Below, piece by piece: positions 1-5,928 of a stretch of DNA of 8,260 nt. A program made the position numbers and the translations under genes. The DNA is from Bdellovibrionales bacterium. GTDB lineage: Bacteria > Bdellovibrionota > Bdellovibrionia > Bdellovibrionales > UBA1609. Location: the NCBI GenBank assembly GCA_026713205.1, contig JAPOOY010000141.1, positions 1 to 8,260 of the forward strand, given 5' to 3'. How positions within the stretch are numbered: the first letter of the stretch is position 1; each line of letters begins with the position of its first letter. Below the pieces are notes generated by a model. That model had not been told where the DNA came from. It was given only the letters and a program-made list of their open reading frames with translations, and ran no database searches.

Positions 1-159
1 ATGTTGTTCCCATTGTCAAAGCAGTTTATAGGCCTCTGTCATATCCCGAATGGACCGAAGATGATGTTGTTCCCATTGTCAAAGCAGTTTATAGGCCTCT
101 GTCATATCCCGAATGGACCGAAGATGATGTTGTTCCCATTATCAAAGCAGTTTATAGGC
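1..159 (+). repeat. 63-bp tandem repeat, 2.5 copies
   Basis: Two identical 63-bp units (1-63 and 64-126) are followed by a 33-bp partial third copy (127-159), which differs at one position (g to a at 141) and then diverges. Because 63 is divisible by three, copy number can change without breaking a reading frame. Both frame 1 and frame 3 stay open through the array, while frame 2 hits a stop in every unit. Identity of the first two copies indicates recent duplication or gene conversion. The array may begin upstream of the window, since copy 1 starts exactly at base 1. Confidence 0.95.
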
Positions 160-213
160 TTCAAACCAAAGAGGCTGAGAGCTATCTTGACGGGGACTCA
201 ATCTTCATGGTAA
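1..213 (+). CDS. possible 3' end of an upstream ORF containing the tandem repeat
   Basis: Frame 1 is open from the window edge to a TAA at 211-213, 12 bases before the sohB start, a spacing typical of an operon partner. It would encode 21-residue repeats beginning MLFPLSKQFIG and ending LTGTQSSW. Frame 3 is also open, from the window edge to a stop near 368. It reads VVPIVKAVYRPLSYPEWTEDD per repeat unit, then runs on through the start of sohB. Frame 3 looks more protein-like in composition and codon use, but needs a 140-base overlap with sohB or a frameshift. I recognise neither product and cannot decide which frame, if either, is translated. Confidence 0.3.
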   Translation: MLFPLSKQFIGLCHIPNGPKMMLFPLSKQFIGLCHIPNGPKMMLFPLSKQFIGFKPKRLRAILTGTQSSW

Positions 214-225
214 GGAAAGTGAGTT

Positions 226-1242
226 ATGGGATGGTCTGGGGAAATTCTTTTATTTGCGCTGAAAGCTCTTATTATAGTGATCGGCCTTTTAGCCGTTATT
301 CTAATTCCTCTGGTAGTTGCACAGGCCAGGAATTTCAAGGACAGGAAAAAGAAAAAGCTGTATTTTGAAGATTTAAAAGACAAATTGAACAACTACACAA
401 CAGAGTTACAAGGTCATATCCTTGATAAAAAGAAATGGAAACTTTATTTAAAGGATTTAAAGAAAAAAAAGGCTAAAGAAGCGAAAACCACTGTTCCAAA
501 AAGCTATGTGTTGGAATTTATCGGTGACAAAATGGCCTCTCAAACGGACAATCTCCGTGAAGAGATCTCCTTGATACTGAAAATTGCGAAACCGGAAGAT
601 GAAGTGATTGTACTTCTGGAAAGCCGTGGTGGTTCCGTGGCTCATTATGGCCTTGCGGCCAGCCAGCTTAAACGGTTGAGAGATCATGGGATTTCCCTCA
701 CTATTTGCGTGGATAAGGTCGCCGCCAGCGGTGGTTATTTAATGGCCTGTGTGGGGAATAAAATTTTATCCGCCCCCTTTGCTTTTGTTGGTTCAATTGG
801 TGTTTTATATGGTATCCCAAACATTCATGATCTTCTTAAAAAAAATCTTATCACTTATGAAGAATTAACGGCCGGAAAGTACAAGAGAACTCTCACACCC
901 TTCAGTAAGGTCACTGAGGAAAAAAAGGAGAAACTGCAAGAGCAGATCAATTTAGTTCATGAACAATTTCAAAGTTTTTTGAAGCAATATCGTACAGATT
1001 TGGATTTTGATAAAGTGGCCACGGGAGAAGCCTGGCTGGGAGAGGAGGCTTTAAAATTAGGATTGGTGGATGGCATCCAATGTGGTGATGATTATATTAT
1101 GGGTCGGTTTAAAACCAGGGATGTTTATAAAGTGGCCCTGAAAAAGGATGATTCGCTGCTGGATAAAGTCTTTGGAAAGGTTATGTCCTTTAGCTTAAAG
1201 GATAAAATTTCCGGTAAAGTGTATGACGAAATGACTCTGTAA
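226..1242 (+). CDS. sohB: SohB-type inner-membrane serine peptidase (S49 family)
   Basis: This is a 338-residue signal-peptide-peptidase-like protease, close to the usual SohB length (about 350 in E. coli). A hydrophobic anchor at about residues 8-33 is followed by a lysine-rich linker (about 36-90) and the S49 domain. The sequence VAASGGYL holds the nucleophile Ser168, and AGKYKRTLTPF holds the general-base lysine (most likely K220). TGEAWLGEEALKLGLVDGI (about 267-285) is the typical downstream S49 block. S49 enzymes use a Ser/Lys dyad to cut membrane-associated peptides and misfolded proteins at the outer face of the inner membrane. The ATG at 226 is preceded by a purine-rich AAGGAAAGTGAG at 212-223. 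No convincing terminator follows. It looks intact, with all key residues present, so it is probably functional. Confidence 0.93.
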   Translation: MGWSGEILLFALKALIIVIGLLAVILIPLVVAQARNFKDRKKKKLYFEDLKDKLNNYTTELQGHILDKKKWKLYLKDLKKKKAKEAKTTVPKSYVLEFIGDKMASQTDNLREEISLILKIAKPEDEVIVLLESRGGSVAHYGLAASQLKRLRDHGISLTICVDKVAASGGYLMACVGNKILSAPFAFVGSIGVLYGIPNIHDLLKKNLITYEELTAGKYKRTLTPFSKVTEEKKEKLQEQINLVHEQFQSFLKQYRTDLDFDKVATGEAWLGEEALKLGLVDGIQCGDDYIMGRFKTRDVYKVALKKDDSLLDKVFGKVMSFSLKDKISGKVYDEMTL

Positions 1243-1339
1243 GATGCAAGAAAACTCAGATTGTTTCTTACTTCTATTTATCAAGAGGCGGCAAATCAAA
1301 TTATACTCCTCCGGTTTGAAATTTTCCGGTTCTTCATAA

Positions 1340-2039
1340 GAAAAAATATTTACACAATTTATATATTATGCTTATGCTAAACTTGAGAAAGTTAATAATT
1401 GGCTTTATCAAAAAAGACTTAATAGCTATAAAAAGCAAAGAAGTGTGTATTCAGAGTTTTCTCTTGATTACATAAGGGATAGTTGCTTTAAACCAAGGAT
1501 CGCTTTTCGTGATGTTGGAAGTGCAGATCGTCCAAGAACAATTCATGTCAGCCTTATACCTCCTGAAGTTTTTTTGGTTCATAAAGCACCTTATTTTCTA
1601 TTTCCAATGGGAGATGAAAAAGATGAAGCCTTTTTACTTGGAATTTTAAGCTCTATTCTTTTGGATTGGTATGCTCGTTTATTTTGTTTCTACAAATAAT
1701 GTTGGCTTTTGTCTTCTTAACACTTTTCCAATTCCCCACCCTTCCAGAAAAAATCCTCTTTGGAAAAGAGTTATTACTCTTTTTGGTCGCTTGGCTTCTC
1801 CTGATGAGCGATTCACTGAATGGGTTGAAGCTGTAGGCATGGAATGTAGTGAATTGGACGAAGAAAAAAAGAACAATATAATTTATGAATTAGATGCTGT
1901 AGTAGCTCATCTTTACGGACTTTCTGAAAAACAACTTATCCATATCTTTGAAACTTTTCATAGAACCTGGGACTATAACCTCCGTTTAAAAAGCGTCCTC
2001 AAATATTATAATTTTTGGAAAAAGAAGAAAAAGCCGTAA
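1340..2039 (+). pseudogene. C-terminal remnant of a large Eco57I-like restriction/methyltransferase protein, frameshifted
   Basis: Frame 2 is open from 1340, directly after a stop at 1337-1339, to 1699. It contains VYSEFSLDYIRDSCFKPRI, FRDVGSADRPRTI, and GDEKDEAFLLGILSSILLDWYAR. The homology then jumps to frame 3 (about 1682-2039) with FVSTNNVGFCLLNTFPIPHP, LFGRLASPDERFTEWVEAVG, ELDAVVAHLYGLSEKQLIHI and FETFHRTWDY. These blocks match, from memory, the C-terminal end of large Eco57I-type N6-adenine DNA methylase/restriction proteins of well over 1000 residues. Here only about 230 residues survive. Reading WYAR-YFVSTNN needs removal of one base, so an extra T in the CGTTT run near 1680 is the likely lesion. 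No start codon or RBS fits, and the methylase motifs (NPPY and others) are absent. It is non-functional. Confidence 0.8.
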
Positions 2040-2093
2040 CTTAAAAAATCATTAAATGTTAAAAATGGTTCTTAGACTTTACTTGGGAATACA

Positions 2094-2309
2094 TTATCCC
2101 CTTAAATAAGTTGGTCTTTCATTTGGTGGTCTGATTAAATCCTCTAAGAGCTGTTTTGCTAATGTTTCATTTGCTTTTATGTTCTCTGGGCTTCCCATGA
2201 CTCGTGTTCCTTTCTTTCTTCCGTTGTAATGAACAATAATTGAATCACCTTTTATTTCAAAATTCCCACTATAAATTTTATCTTTATAAGTTGTATGAAT
2301 TTCATACAT
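2094..2309 (-). CDS. small conserved-looking hypothetical protein
   Basis: This encodes 71 residues from an ATG at 2309-2307 (MYEIHTTYKDKIYSGNFEI...). A GTG at 2318 is in frame upstream, but the ATG is chosen because AAAGGTGG ends five bases before it, an excellent Shine-Dalgarno. The first half alternates in a beta-strand pattern (KIYSGNFEIKGDSIIVHYNG). It is followed by a basic RKKGTRVMGSP segment and a helix (ANETLAKQLLEDLIRPP). It resembles small single-domain proteins of unknown function seen in proteobacteria (strands, then a GSP turn, then a C-terminal helix), but I cannot name a family. It stands alone, convergent with the methylase remnant and with its own promoter, and appears intact. 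Confidence 0.7.
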   Translation of the reverse strand: MYEIHTTYKDKIYSGNFEIKGDSIIVHYNGRKKGTRVMGSPENIKANETLAKQLLEDLIRPPNERPTYLRG

Positions 2310-2326
2310 ATAAACCACCTTTTTAA

Positions 2327-2357
2327 TGTATAGTATTCATTTTAAAAACCATGTCAA
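2327..2357 (-). promoter_or_regulatory. sigma70-like promoter for the small minus-strand gene
   Basis: On the minus strand a perfect -35 TTGACA (2357-2352) is followed after 19 bases by TATACA (2332-2327), or after 16 bases by TACTAT (2335-2330), as the -10. The Shine-Dalgarno and ATG at 2309 lie just downstream. The left end of the IS3 remnant (2377) lies about 20 bases upstream of the -35 and leaves the promoter intact. Confidence 0.55.
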
Positions 2358-2429
2358 TCCTCTAAAAAAACAAGTTTGGAATGTCCCCCATATATGGACA
2401 GTTGTAAGGTTTGGGGCGTCGTATTAAAG

Positions 2430-2726
2430 TCCGGTGATGCCGGGAGGAGGGACAATGAAACACCCACCAAGAAGCATTACTCAGAGGAGTTCAAAAAGGA
2501 GGCCGTAAGATGTGTGATTGAAGACCGCTCCTCCTCCAGTAAAGTGTCCAAAGAGTTGGGTCTCAGTTAACCCACTTTAAGTAAATGGGTCAGGCAATTT
2601 AAGAAAGAAGGTTCTTCTGTTTTTAGTCAAGACGGCATTGAGATGAAAAAACTTCGTGCAGAAAACAAAAGGCTCAAAGCCGAAAGAGACATTTTAAAAA
2701 AAGCCGTCACCTTCTTTAAAGTCTGA
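2430..2726 (+). pseudogene. IS3-family transposase orfA, frameshifted and with an internal stop
   Basis: The reading YSEEFKKEAVRCVIEDRSS, KVSKELGLS-stop-PTLSKWVRQF, then MKKLRAENKRLKAERDILKK and AVTFFKV is a classic IS3/IS911 OrfA: an N-terminal helix-turn-helix that binds the IS ends, then a leucine-zipper helix, ending at TGA 2724-2726. A TAA at 2568-2570 interrupts the recognition helix of the HTH. The best start, ATG 2456 behind GGAGGAGGG, is out of frame with the HTH coding frame, so a small indel lies near 2460-2470. Two independent lesions make it non-functional. In an active element a -1 frameshift would fuse OrfA to OrfB. Confidence 0.82.
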
Positions 2727-2754
2727 GTTGATAAACAGGATAGGTTCAGGGAGA

Positions 2755-2868
2755 CTTAGTTTAGATGAGATAAAAAAAGAGTGTTTTGATTACATTGAGA
2801 GGTTTTATAATACAAAGTGGATACATTCTGCTCTTGACAACAAAAACCCTGAGGAGTATGAAAAGTAA
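2755..2868 (+). pseudogene. IS3-family transposase orfB, C-terminal stub
   Basis: About 37 codons read SLDEIKKECFDYIERFYNTK, then WIHSALDNKNPEEYEK, ending at TAA 2866-2868. This is the conserved end of the IS3 OrfB integrase (IE.FYN...HSALGY.SPEEYE). The first part of the protein, with the HTH_21 and DDE catalytic core, is missing; orfA's stop is only about 30 bases upstream. An internal deletion of roughly 700 bases has joined the two ends. Confidence 0.8.
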
Positions 2869-3393
2869 AGTCTGATTTTTAATGTTGTCTTTTTCAGTTG
2901 CATTAACAAAGGAGCGGAAAGTGGTAAGAGTTTTGGCTTTATTAGCATTCACAGTTTCGTTGTGTTTTTCCGCATGGAAATTTTTATTACAAAAATTTAT
3001 AGTGTAAATCCACAGGTTGGTTATTATTAAAACTGCAATCTCCAGATAACCCAGCACAAGGGTTTCTTTTCCTTTAAAGGACACAAAGAGCATACCAGTA
3101 ATGAATAGGAAAACAATCAAGCCAATAAGTAAATTTTGGTTCCATTTATACCATTTTTGAGCTTGTTCAGAGTGGCCTTTCTGAGCATTTGAATAGTGAA
3201 TGGCATTTTGAGATACTCCTGCTTCAGCAGAGGCAGTTCTCATGGATTCTAAAATAGATTCGGCCCCTTTCATTTTATTTTCCATTTGCTTTTTCTGCTC
3301 TTCAGAATGAGCTTTAACCTGCTCCAAAGTTTGTCTGGCATCTCTTTCAGTTTGTTTAAAATCCGTTCCCGCCTGATTTGCAAAGTTAATCAC
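2761..3393 (-). CDS. truncated coiled-coil protein with two membrane segments, tail replaced by IS sequence
   Basis: The open frame gives 210 residues from a GTG at 3393. Residues 12-58 are charged and heptad-like (a probable coiled coil). Two hydrophobic helices follow at about 87-106 and 111-132, then a soluble block FHAEKHNETVNANKAKTLTT and FRSFVNATEKDNIKNQ to residue 174. The remaining 36 residues are antisense IS3 orfB sequence, because the orfB stop at 2866-2868 abuts codon 174 (2872-2874). The native C-terminus is therefore lost. No good RBS precedes the GTG, and an upstream in-frame stop at 3415-3417 follows a protein-like FFSFFP stretch, so the N-terminus may be truncated too. The family is unknown to me; the region after the membrane segments resembles a recurrent bacterial membrane protein tail. 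It is probably a pseudogene. Confidence 0.6.
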   Translation of the reverse strand: MINFANQAGTDFKQTERDARQTLEQVKAHSEEQKKQMENKMKGAESILESMRTASAEAGVSQNAIHYSNAQKGHSEQAQKWYKWNQNLLIGLIVFLFITGMLFVSFKGKETLVLGYLEIAVLIITNLWIYTINFCNKNFHAEKHNETVNANKAKTLTTFRSFVNATEKDNIKNQTLLFILLRVFVVKSRMYPLCIIKPLNVIKTLFFYLI

Positions 3394-3485
3394 CGGAAAA
3401 AAGCTGAAAAATCGTTAAAGGCCTTTTTTCCTTGATTTTTGGTTAATTTTGTTGATTCCAGGGTCTAAAATAACAATAATAGGAT

Positions 3486-3734
3486 ATGGAAAAAAGAAAA
3501 TCAAAGCTAGCGGCTGAAGAAGTTCTGCCCAAGTCTGCTCTGGACCGGAATACTGAAGCTTTGGAGTTATACAAAGAAACAGACAGCCTTCTAAAAGAAA
3601 CTGCTAATATTTTGGAGCAAATGGATATTGCTTTAGGCAGGAAAAAAGTATATAAATATAGTTCCAGTTCAACACAAAATTGTGAAATTAATCATAATGT
3701 CGTCTCCCTCACAACAGAATCGTATCAAGTTTAA
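3486..3734 (+). CDS. small hypothetical protein
   Basis: This 82-residue ORF begins MEKRKSKLAAEEVLPKSALD and has a helical, acidic centre (about residues 22-50, NTEALELYKETDSLLKETAN) followed by a Ser/Asn-rich tail. Upstream, AGGA lies only one base from the ATG, so initiation would be weak. No family is recognised, and there is no membrane segment or signal peptide. It lies between two decayed regions and overlaps the start of another short broken frame at 3697, so it may be a remnant of a longer gene. Confidence 0.35.
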   Translation: MEKRKSKLAAEEVLPKSALDRNTEALELYKETDSLLKETANILEQMDIALGRKKVYKYSSSSTQNCEINHNVVSLTTESYQV

Positions 3735-3892
3735 AACAATCCAGGATTGGCATAGTTTCCTGAAAAGCGGGAAGCAAATTCAATCCTTCTAAGCTTCGTC
3801 AGGCTTGTTATAAAGAGGACTTTTTCCAGTGAAAACTTTTGCAATTTATATGCTATAGATTCATGGATCAAAGTTTTAACTTTGGACAATGA
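3697..3892 (+). pseudogene. possible broken short gene, unidentified
   Basis: From ATG 3697 the frame reads MSSPSQQNRIKFKTIQDWHS, then FLKSGKQIQSF and a TAA at 3790-3792. Just before that, frame 2 offers a protein-like continuation FNPSKLRQACYKEDFFQ (3779-3829) to a TGA at 3830-3832. After it, KLLQFICYRFMDQSFNFGQ runs to a TGA at 3890-3892. Removing one frameshift and one stop would give a continuous soluble protein of about 64 residues. No Shine-Dalgarno is present and no family is recognised; the 3' part overlaps the end of the convergent minus-strand gene. Confidence 0.22.
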
Positions 3893-4434
3893 GTTTTTAA
3901 AGAAGAAATGTATTTTTTATATGAAGACATTAAGACAGATACGGCTTTGTTTACAGCAGCTATAGCGTTAGTGACTTCATTGGAAATTACCTGAGCCTTT
4001 GATATTTCAAAAGCAGCCAATGCCTTACTTGTATCTAACTGATATTTACTTAAAGTCATATAGGCTTTACCTACAACGGCCTGGGCTTTGCTTAGGGCAG
4101 CTATGGTTTTGGATATTTCCAAAGTATCTATAGCTTTGCTTGTATCTAACTGATATTTGCTTAAGGTTATATGGGCTTTACCTGTAACGGCATTGGCCTT
4201 GCTTAGGGCAGCTATGGCTTTTCTTGTGGTTTCTGTATCTCTGGCATTAACATCAAGAGCATTGAATCCTTCCGTACGGAGTTTATTTGTGAGGGCTTTT
4301 GCTACATTTTCAGTAGCGACAACTTTTTTGAACTTATCTTTTTCATTATTATGATATTCTAAAAGTTTCTTGCAGTTAGGAGCAGAATAACCAGACTGAC
4401 AAAAAAGAAATAACCATAAAATAAAACTACGCAT
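3868..4434 (-). CDS. probable exported protein with 37-residue internal repeat
   Basis: This encodes 188 residues from ATG 4434. The N-terminus MRSFILWLFLFCQSGYSA is a short hydrophobic signal-peptide-like segment with cleavage most plausibly near residue 18, although the following proline is unfavourable. There is no clear lipobox. Residues 74-110 and 111-147 form a tandem repeat (28 of 37 identical) built on IAALSKAxAVxGKAxxTLSK and YQLDTSKA. A degenerate third copy starts near 157 (AIAAVNKAVSVLMSSYKKY). The alanine/lysine-rich pattern predicts long amphipathic helices. Cys21 and Cys183 could form a disulfide linking the ends in the periplasm. Upstream, TAGGCTTTG is a poor RBS. The gene ends in an inverted repeat, CAAAGTT-tt-AACTTTG, at 3869-3884. 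Family and function are unknown. Confidence 0.65.
   Translation of the reverse strand: MRSFILWLFLFCQSGYSAPNCKKLLEYHNNEKDKFKKVVATENVAKALTNKLRTEGFNALDVNARDTETTRKAIAALSKANAVTGKAHITLSKYQLDTSKAIDTLEISKTIAALSKAQAVVGKAYMTLSKYQLDTSKALAAFEISKAQVISNEVTNAIAAVNKAVSVLMSSYKKYISSLKTHCPKLKL
3994..4215 (-). repeat. two tandem 111-bp coding repeats in the exported protein
   Basis: Units 4105-4215 and 3994-4104 encode residues 74-110 and 111-147. Nucleotide similarity is high across the shared KYQLDTSKA and GKA...TLSK blocks and lower elsewhere. The duplication is thus older than the one at the window start, yet still clearly an in-frame doubling. Confidence 0.85.
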
Positions 4435-4540
4435 ACAAAGCCTATCGGCGGCTTAATATAATTCCTTGAATAATGTGACTTTTTTCACTCTTAAGTTTTT
4501 TTATATTAGTTAAGAAAAAGGATTTTTTTGCTCTCTTAAA

Positions 4541-4562
4541 CTGACTTTTTCAGACTCGACTA
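4541..4562 (+). repeat. solitary terminal inverted repeat of the IS5-type element
   Basis: TTTTTCAGACTCGACTA at 4546-4562 is identical to 6424-6440, and the wider 22-base blocks match at 20 positions. Read on the minus strand it starts TAGTCG and ends TGAAAAAGTCAG, pairing with the left end of the IS remnant at 6018 (AGTCG....TGAAAAAGTCA in both). It is therefore an isolated IS end with no transposase sequence beside it. A related short palindrome, GTGACTTTTTTCAC, lies at 4476-4489. Confidence 0.7.
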
Positions 4563-4607
4563 TTTAGTTGAAATAGAGCAGGTCAAGAACAATACAAATA
4601 TAAAAAC

Positions 4608-5678
4608 TCATAATCCATAAGGAAGGCTATAGGTTCTATTGTCTTTAATAAATTTTAAATATATATTTGGTTTAATGGAATTTTTCTTATCTACACAAAT
4701 ATTCTTTTGAGAAAAAAACAAGGCTATATTTTTACCTTTAAGATTTCTGCTACTTTCATAAATTATACCATGAATGCCTTTGTTTTTTGTATATTCAGCT
4801 AAAATTTGTGTTGGAACATAATCTGTATGCTCTCGGCCATCCTTATCTATCGGTTCAGATAATTTTGCTGAAAGCCCTTGGATAAAAATTAAATCACTTC
4901 TTTTCTCCCGCTTAGTTTTGTCTATATCAAAAAAACTTGGCAATGATTCATCAATTGATAAAGTCAGATCAATAATAGTTATTTCTTTTAAGAAATGAAA
5001 TTCTGAAATATATGCACACCCTTCCCGGCCTTTTCGAGAAATTTCAGATAAAACAGTTTCTTTGTCAAAAGAGGCATAGAAAACTGGCACACCAGGAGGA
5101 CTCATCCTATTAGAGATATTTATAGTATCTTCTGGTTCTGGAGGTCCCATTCTCCTAAGATCATATACAATACGATTACCTTCTGTAAAAGCTCTAGCCC
5201 TATATATTCTCTTTTTATCAATTGGTTTTATTTTTTGTATCAAGTTATTATTTTTTATTATTTTCATTGCCTCTTCTAAAATCTTAGCTTTAGGGGAAAA
5301 GAAAAATCTGGTTTCTGTTTTTGTATAGTTAGAAAAATTATCCCAAGTGTTAATAAGCATTTTCTCAATCAAATATACTTCTCCAATTTCTTTCCTTATT
5401 AAAGATTCGGTATCTTGAAGTAGGTTTTTTTCCTGACTAGGAAAATATTTTTCCAGAAAACTAGACAATGTTTCATATTTTTCTGGTTTTGATTCTTTGA
5501 TTTGATAGGATTCTTTTAAACAATTAAGAACATGATTAGTTAATAATGCTAACTCAATTTTTTTACTATTAGACTTTATATTACAATAGCTACAATTGTT
5601 AGAAAATTGTCCTCTAGTAACTATGAATTTCTGTAAACCTGGATCACTTTCCACGCATTTTTCACAAACAAGAGACAT
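4608..5678 (-). CDS. RES-domain protein with zinc-ribbon and HEPN-like N-terminal region (putative NAD+-degrading toxin)
   Basis: This 356-residue protein has three parts. Residues 5-32 hold CEKC...CSYC (C5, C8, C29, C32), a zinc-ribbon-like knuckle. Residues about 40-145 are predicted helical and fit the HEPN-like domain known at the N-terminus of some RES proteins; I see no clear catalytic R-x4-6-H. Residues about 155-322 are the RES domain: KRIYRARAF (R157, Y159, R160), RMSPPGVPVFYASFDKETVL with E207/E212 as the acidic position, and the end signature YVPTQILAEY...GIHGIIYESS...GKNIALF. RES toxins (MbcT, ParT, Xre-RES systems) consume NAD+, by phosphorolysis or by ADP-ribosyl transfer. Its ATG overlaps the stop of the upstream DUF2188 gene (TAATG), so the two are probably translationally coupled. 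No Xre/MbcA antitoxin is nearby. Domain assignment is secure; activity is inferred. Confidence 0.85.
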   Translation of the reverse strand: MSLVCEKCVESDPGLQKFIVTRGQFSNNCSYCNIKSNSKKIELALLTNHVLNCLKESYQIKESKPEKYETLSSFLEKYFPSQEKNLLQDTESLIRKEIGEVYLIEKMLINTWDNFSNYTKTETRFFFSPKAKILEEAMKIIKNNNLIQKIKPIDKKRIYRARAFTEGNRIVYDLRRMGPPEPEDTINISNRMSPPGVPVFYASFDKETVLSEISRKGREGCAYISEFHFLKEITIIDLTLSIDESLPSFFDIDKTKREKRSDLIFIQGLSAKLSEPIDKDGREHTDYVPTQILAEYTKNKGIHGIIYESSRNLKGKNIALFFSQKNICVDKKNSIKPNIYLKFIKDNRTYSLPYGL

Positions 5679-5905
5679 TAGTATTCTTTATCTCTCGGAG
5701 GAAATGGATCATTTCCATAGGAGTCTTTAGATCGTATTCTTCCATCTCTACCGTGAATTACAACTTCAGACTTAATTCTTTTAGCTCTTACGACTGCACT
5801 TTTTGCAGCATTCTGTTGAGTATTATGTGAAGATAACACACGCCCATTACTTTTAACAGACCAGCCCTTTCCTAATCTTACAACATGGAAATTCTTTTCG
5901 GACAT
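5678..5905 (-). CDS. DUF2188 small protein, first gene of the RES operon
   Basis: This 75-residue protein matches DUF2188 across its length: HVVRLGKGWSVKSNGRVLSS, a middle helix rich in Ala/Lys (NAAKSAVVRAKR), then SEVVIHGRDGRIRSKDSYGN followed by DPFPP. The HGxDGxIxxKDSYGxDPFPP ending is the family hallmark. The family's molecular role is unknown. The ATG at 5905-5903 follows a near-perfect AAAGGAGGTG Shine-Dalgarno and has its own promoter. Its TAA shares one base with the RES gene's ATG, so the two proteins are made from one message with coupled translation. That places DUF2188 where an antitoxin or cofactor would be. It is small and very basic (many K/R), which could suit nucleic-acid binding or contact with an acidic partner; that is inference. 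It is complete. Confidence 0.85.
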   Translation of the reverse strand: MSEKNFHVVRLGKGWSVKSNGRVLSSHNTQQNAAKSAVVRAKRIKSEVVIHGRDGRIRSKDSYGNDPFPPRDKEY

Positions 5906-5909
5906 TTTT

Positions 5910-5919
5910 CACCTCCTTT
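5910..5919 (-). promoter_or_regulatory. strong ribosome binding site of the DUF2188-RES operon
   Basis: The minus strand reads AAAGGAGGTG directly before AAAA-ATG, nearly full complementarity to the 16S anti-Shine-Dalgarno. It fixes the DUF2188 start at 5905. No separate strong site precedes the RES start, in keeping with coupling through the TAATG overlap. Confidence 0.85.
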
Positions 5920-5928
5920 CTAAGGTAG

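Larger units (their letters stand above)
2377..2868 (+). mobile_element. degraded IS3-family insertion sequence
   Basis: The left end begins TGGAATGTCCCCCATATATG at 2377, the kind of TG-starting, C-rich terminus common in IS3 elements. It is followed by the orfA and orfB remnants described separately. A full IS3 element is about 1.2-1.5 kb; here only about 490 bp remain, because most of orfB is deleted between about 2727 and 2755. No matching right inverted repeat is visible after the orfB stop (2866-2868): the sequence passes almost at once into the coding sequence of the minus-strand membrane protein. The element therefore has no intact transposase and has lost its right end. Confidence 0.8.

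Noticed and set aside
1..159. CRISPR array
   Set aside because: The 63-bp units are contiguous, with no unique spacers, and are open reading frames; this is a simple tandem duplication.
198..392. Minus-strand ORF of 64 codons over the sohB start
   Set aside because: Antisense shadow of the sohB membrane anchor; its Phe/Ser-rich composition comes from the complementary Lys/Glu codons.
457..687. Minus-strand ORF of 76 codons inside sohB
   Set aside because: Lies wholly antisense to a well-supported S49 peptidase gene, with no RBS and no recognisable protein pattern.
1248..1269. Possible terminator AAGAAA...TTTCTT after sohB
   Set aside because: Six weak A-T rich pairs and no T-run after the stem.
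1337..2039. Functional split restriction/methylase subunit
   Set aside because: No start codon with RBS, no methylase catalytic motif, and a mid-gene frameshift; the surviving part is only the C-terminal end of a much larger protein.
3395..3431. Possible terminator GGAAAAAA...TTTTTTCC
   Set aside because: The stem is almost entirely A-T with a loop of more than 20 bases and no following U-tract separate from the stem, so it is not a convincing intrinsic terminator.
4157..4354. Plus-strand ORF of 65 codons with hydrophobic content
   Set aside because: Antisense to the exported repeat protein; hydrophobicity reflects the reverse of Ala/Lys/Asn codons, and no start signal is present.
4476..4489. 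GTGACTTTTTTCAC as a further complete IS end
   Set aside because: It shares only the TGA-T-run-TCA core with the IS termini and lacks the GACTCGACTA outer part; too short and AT-rich to claim.
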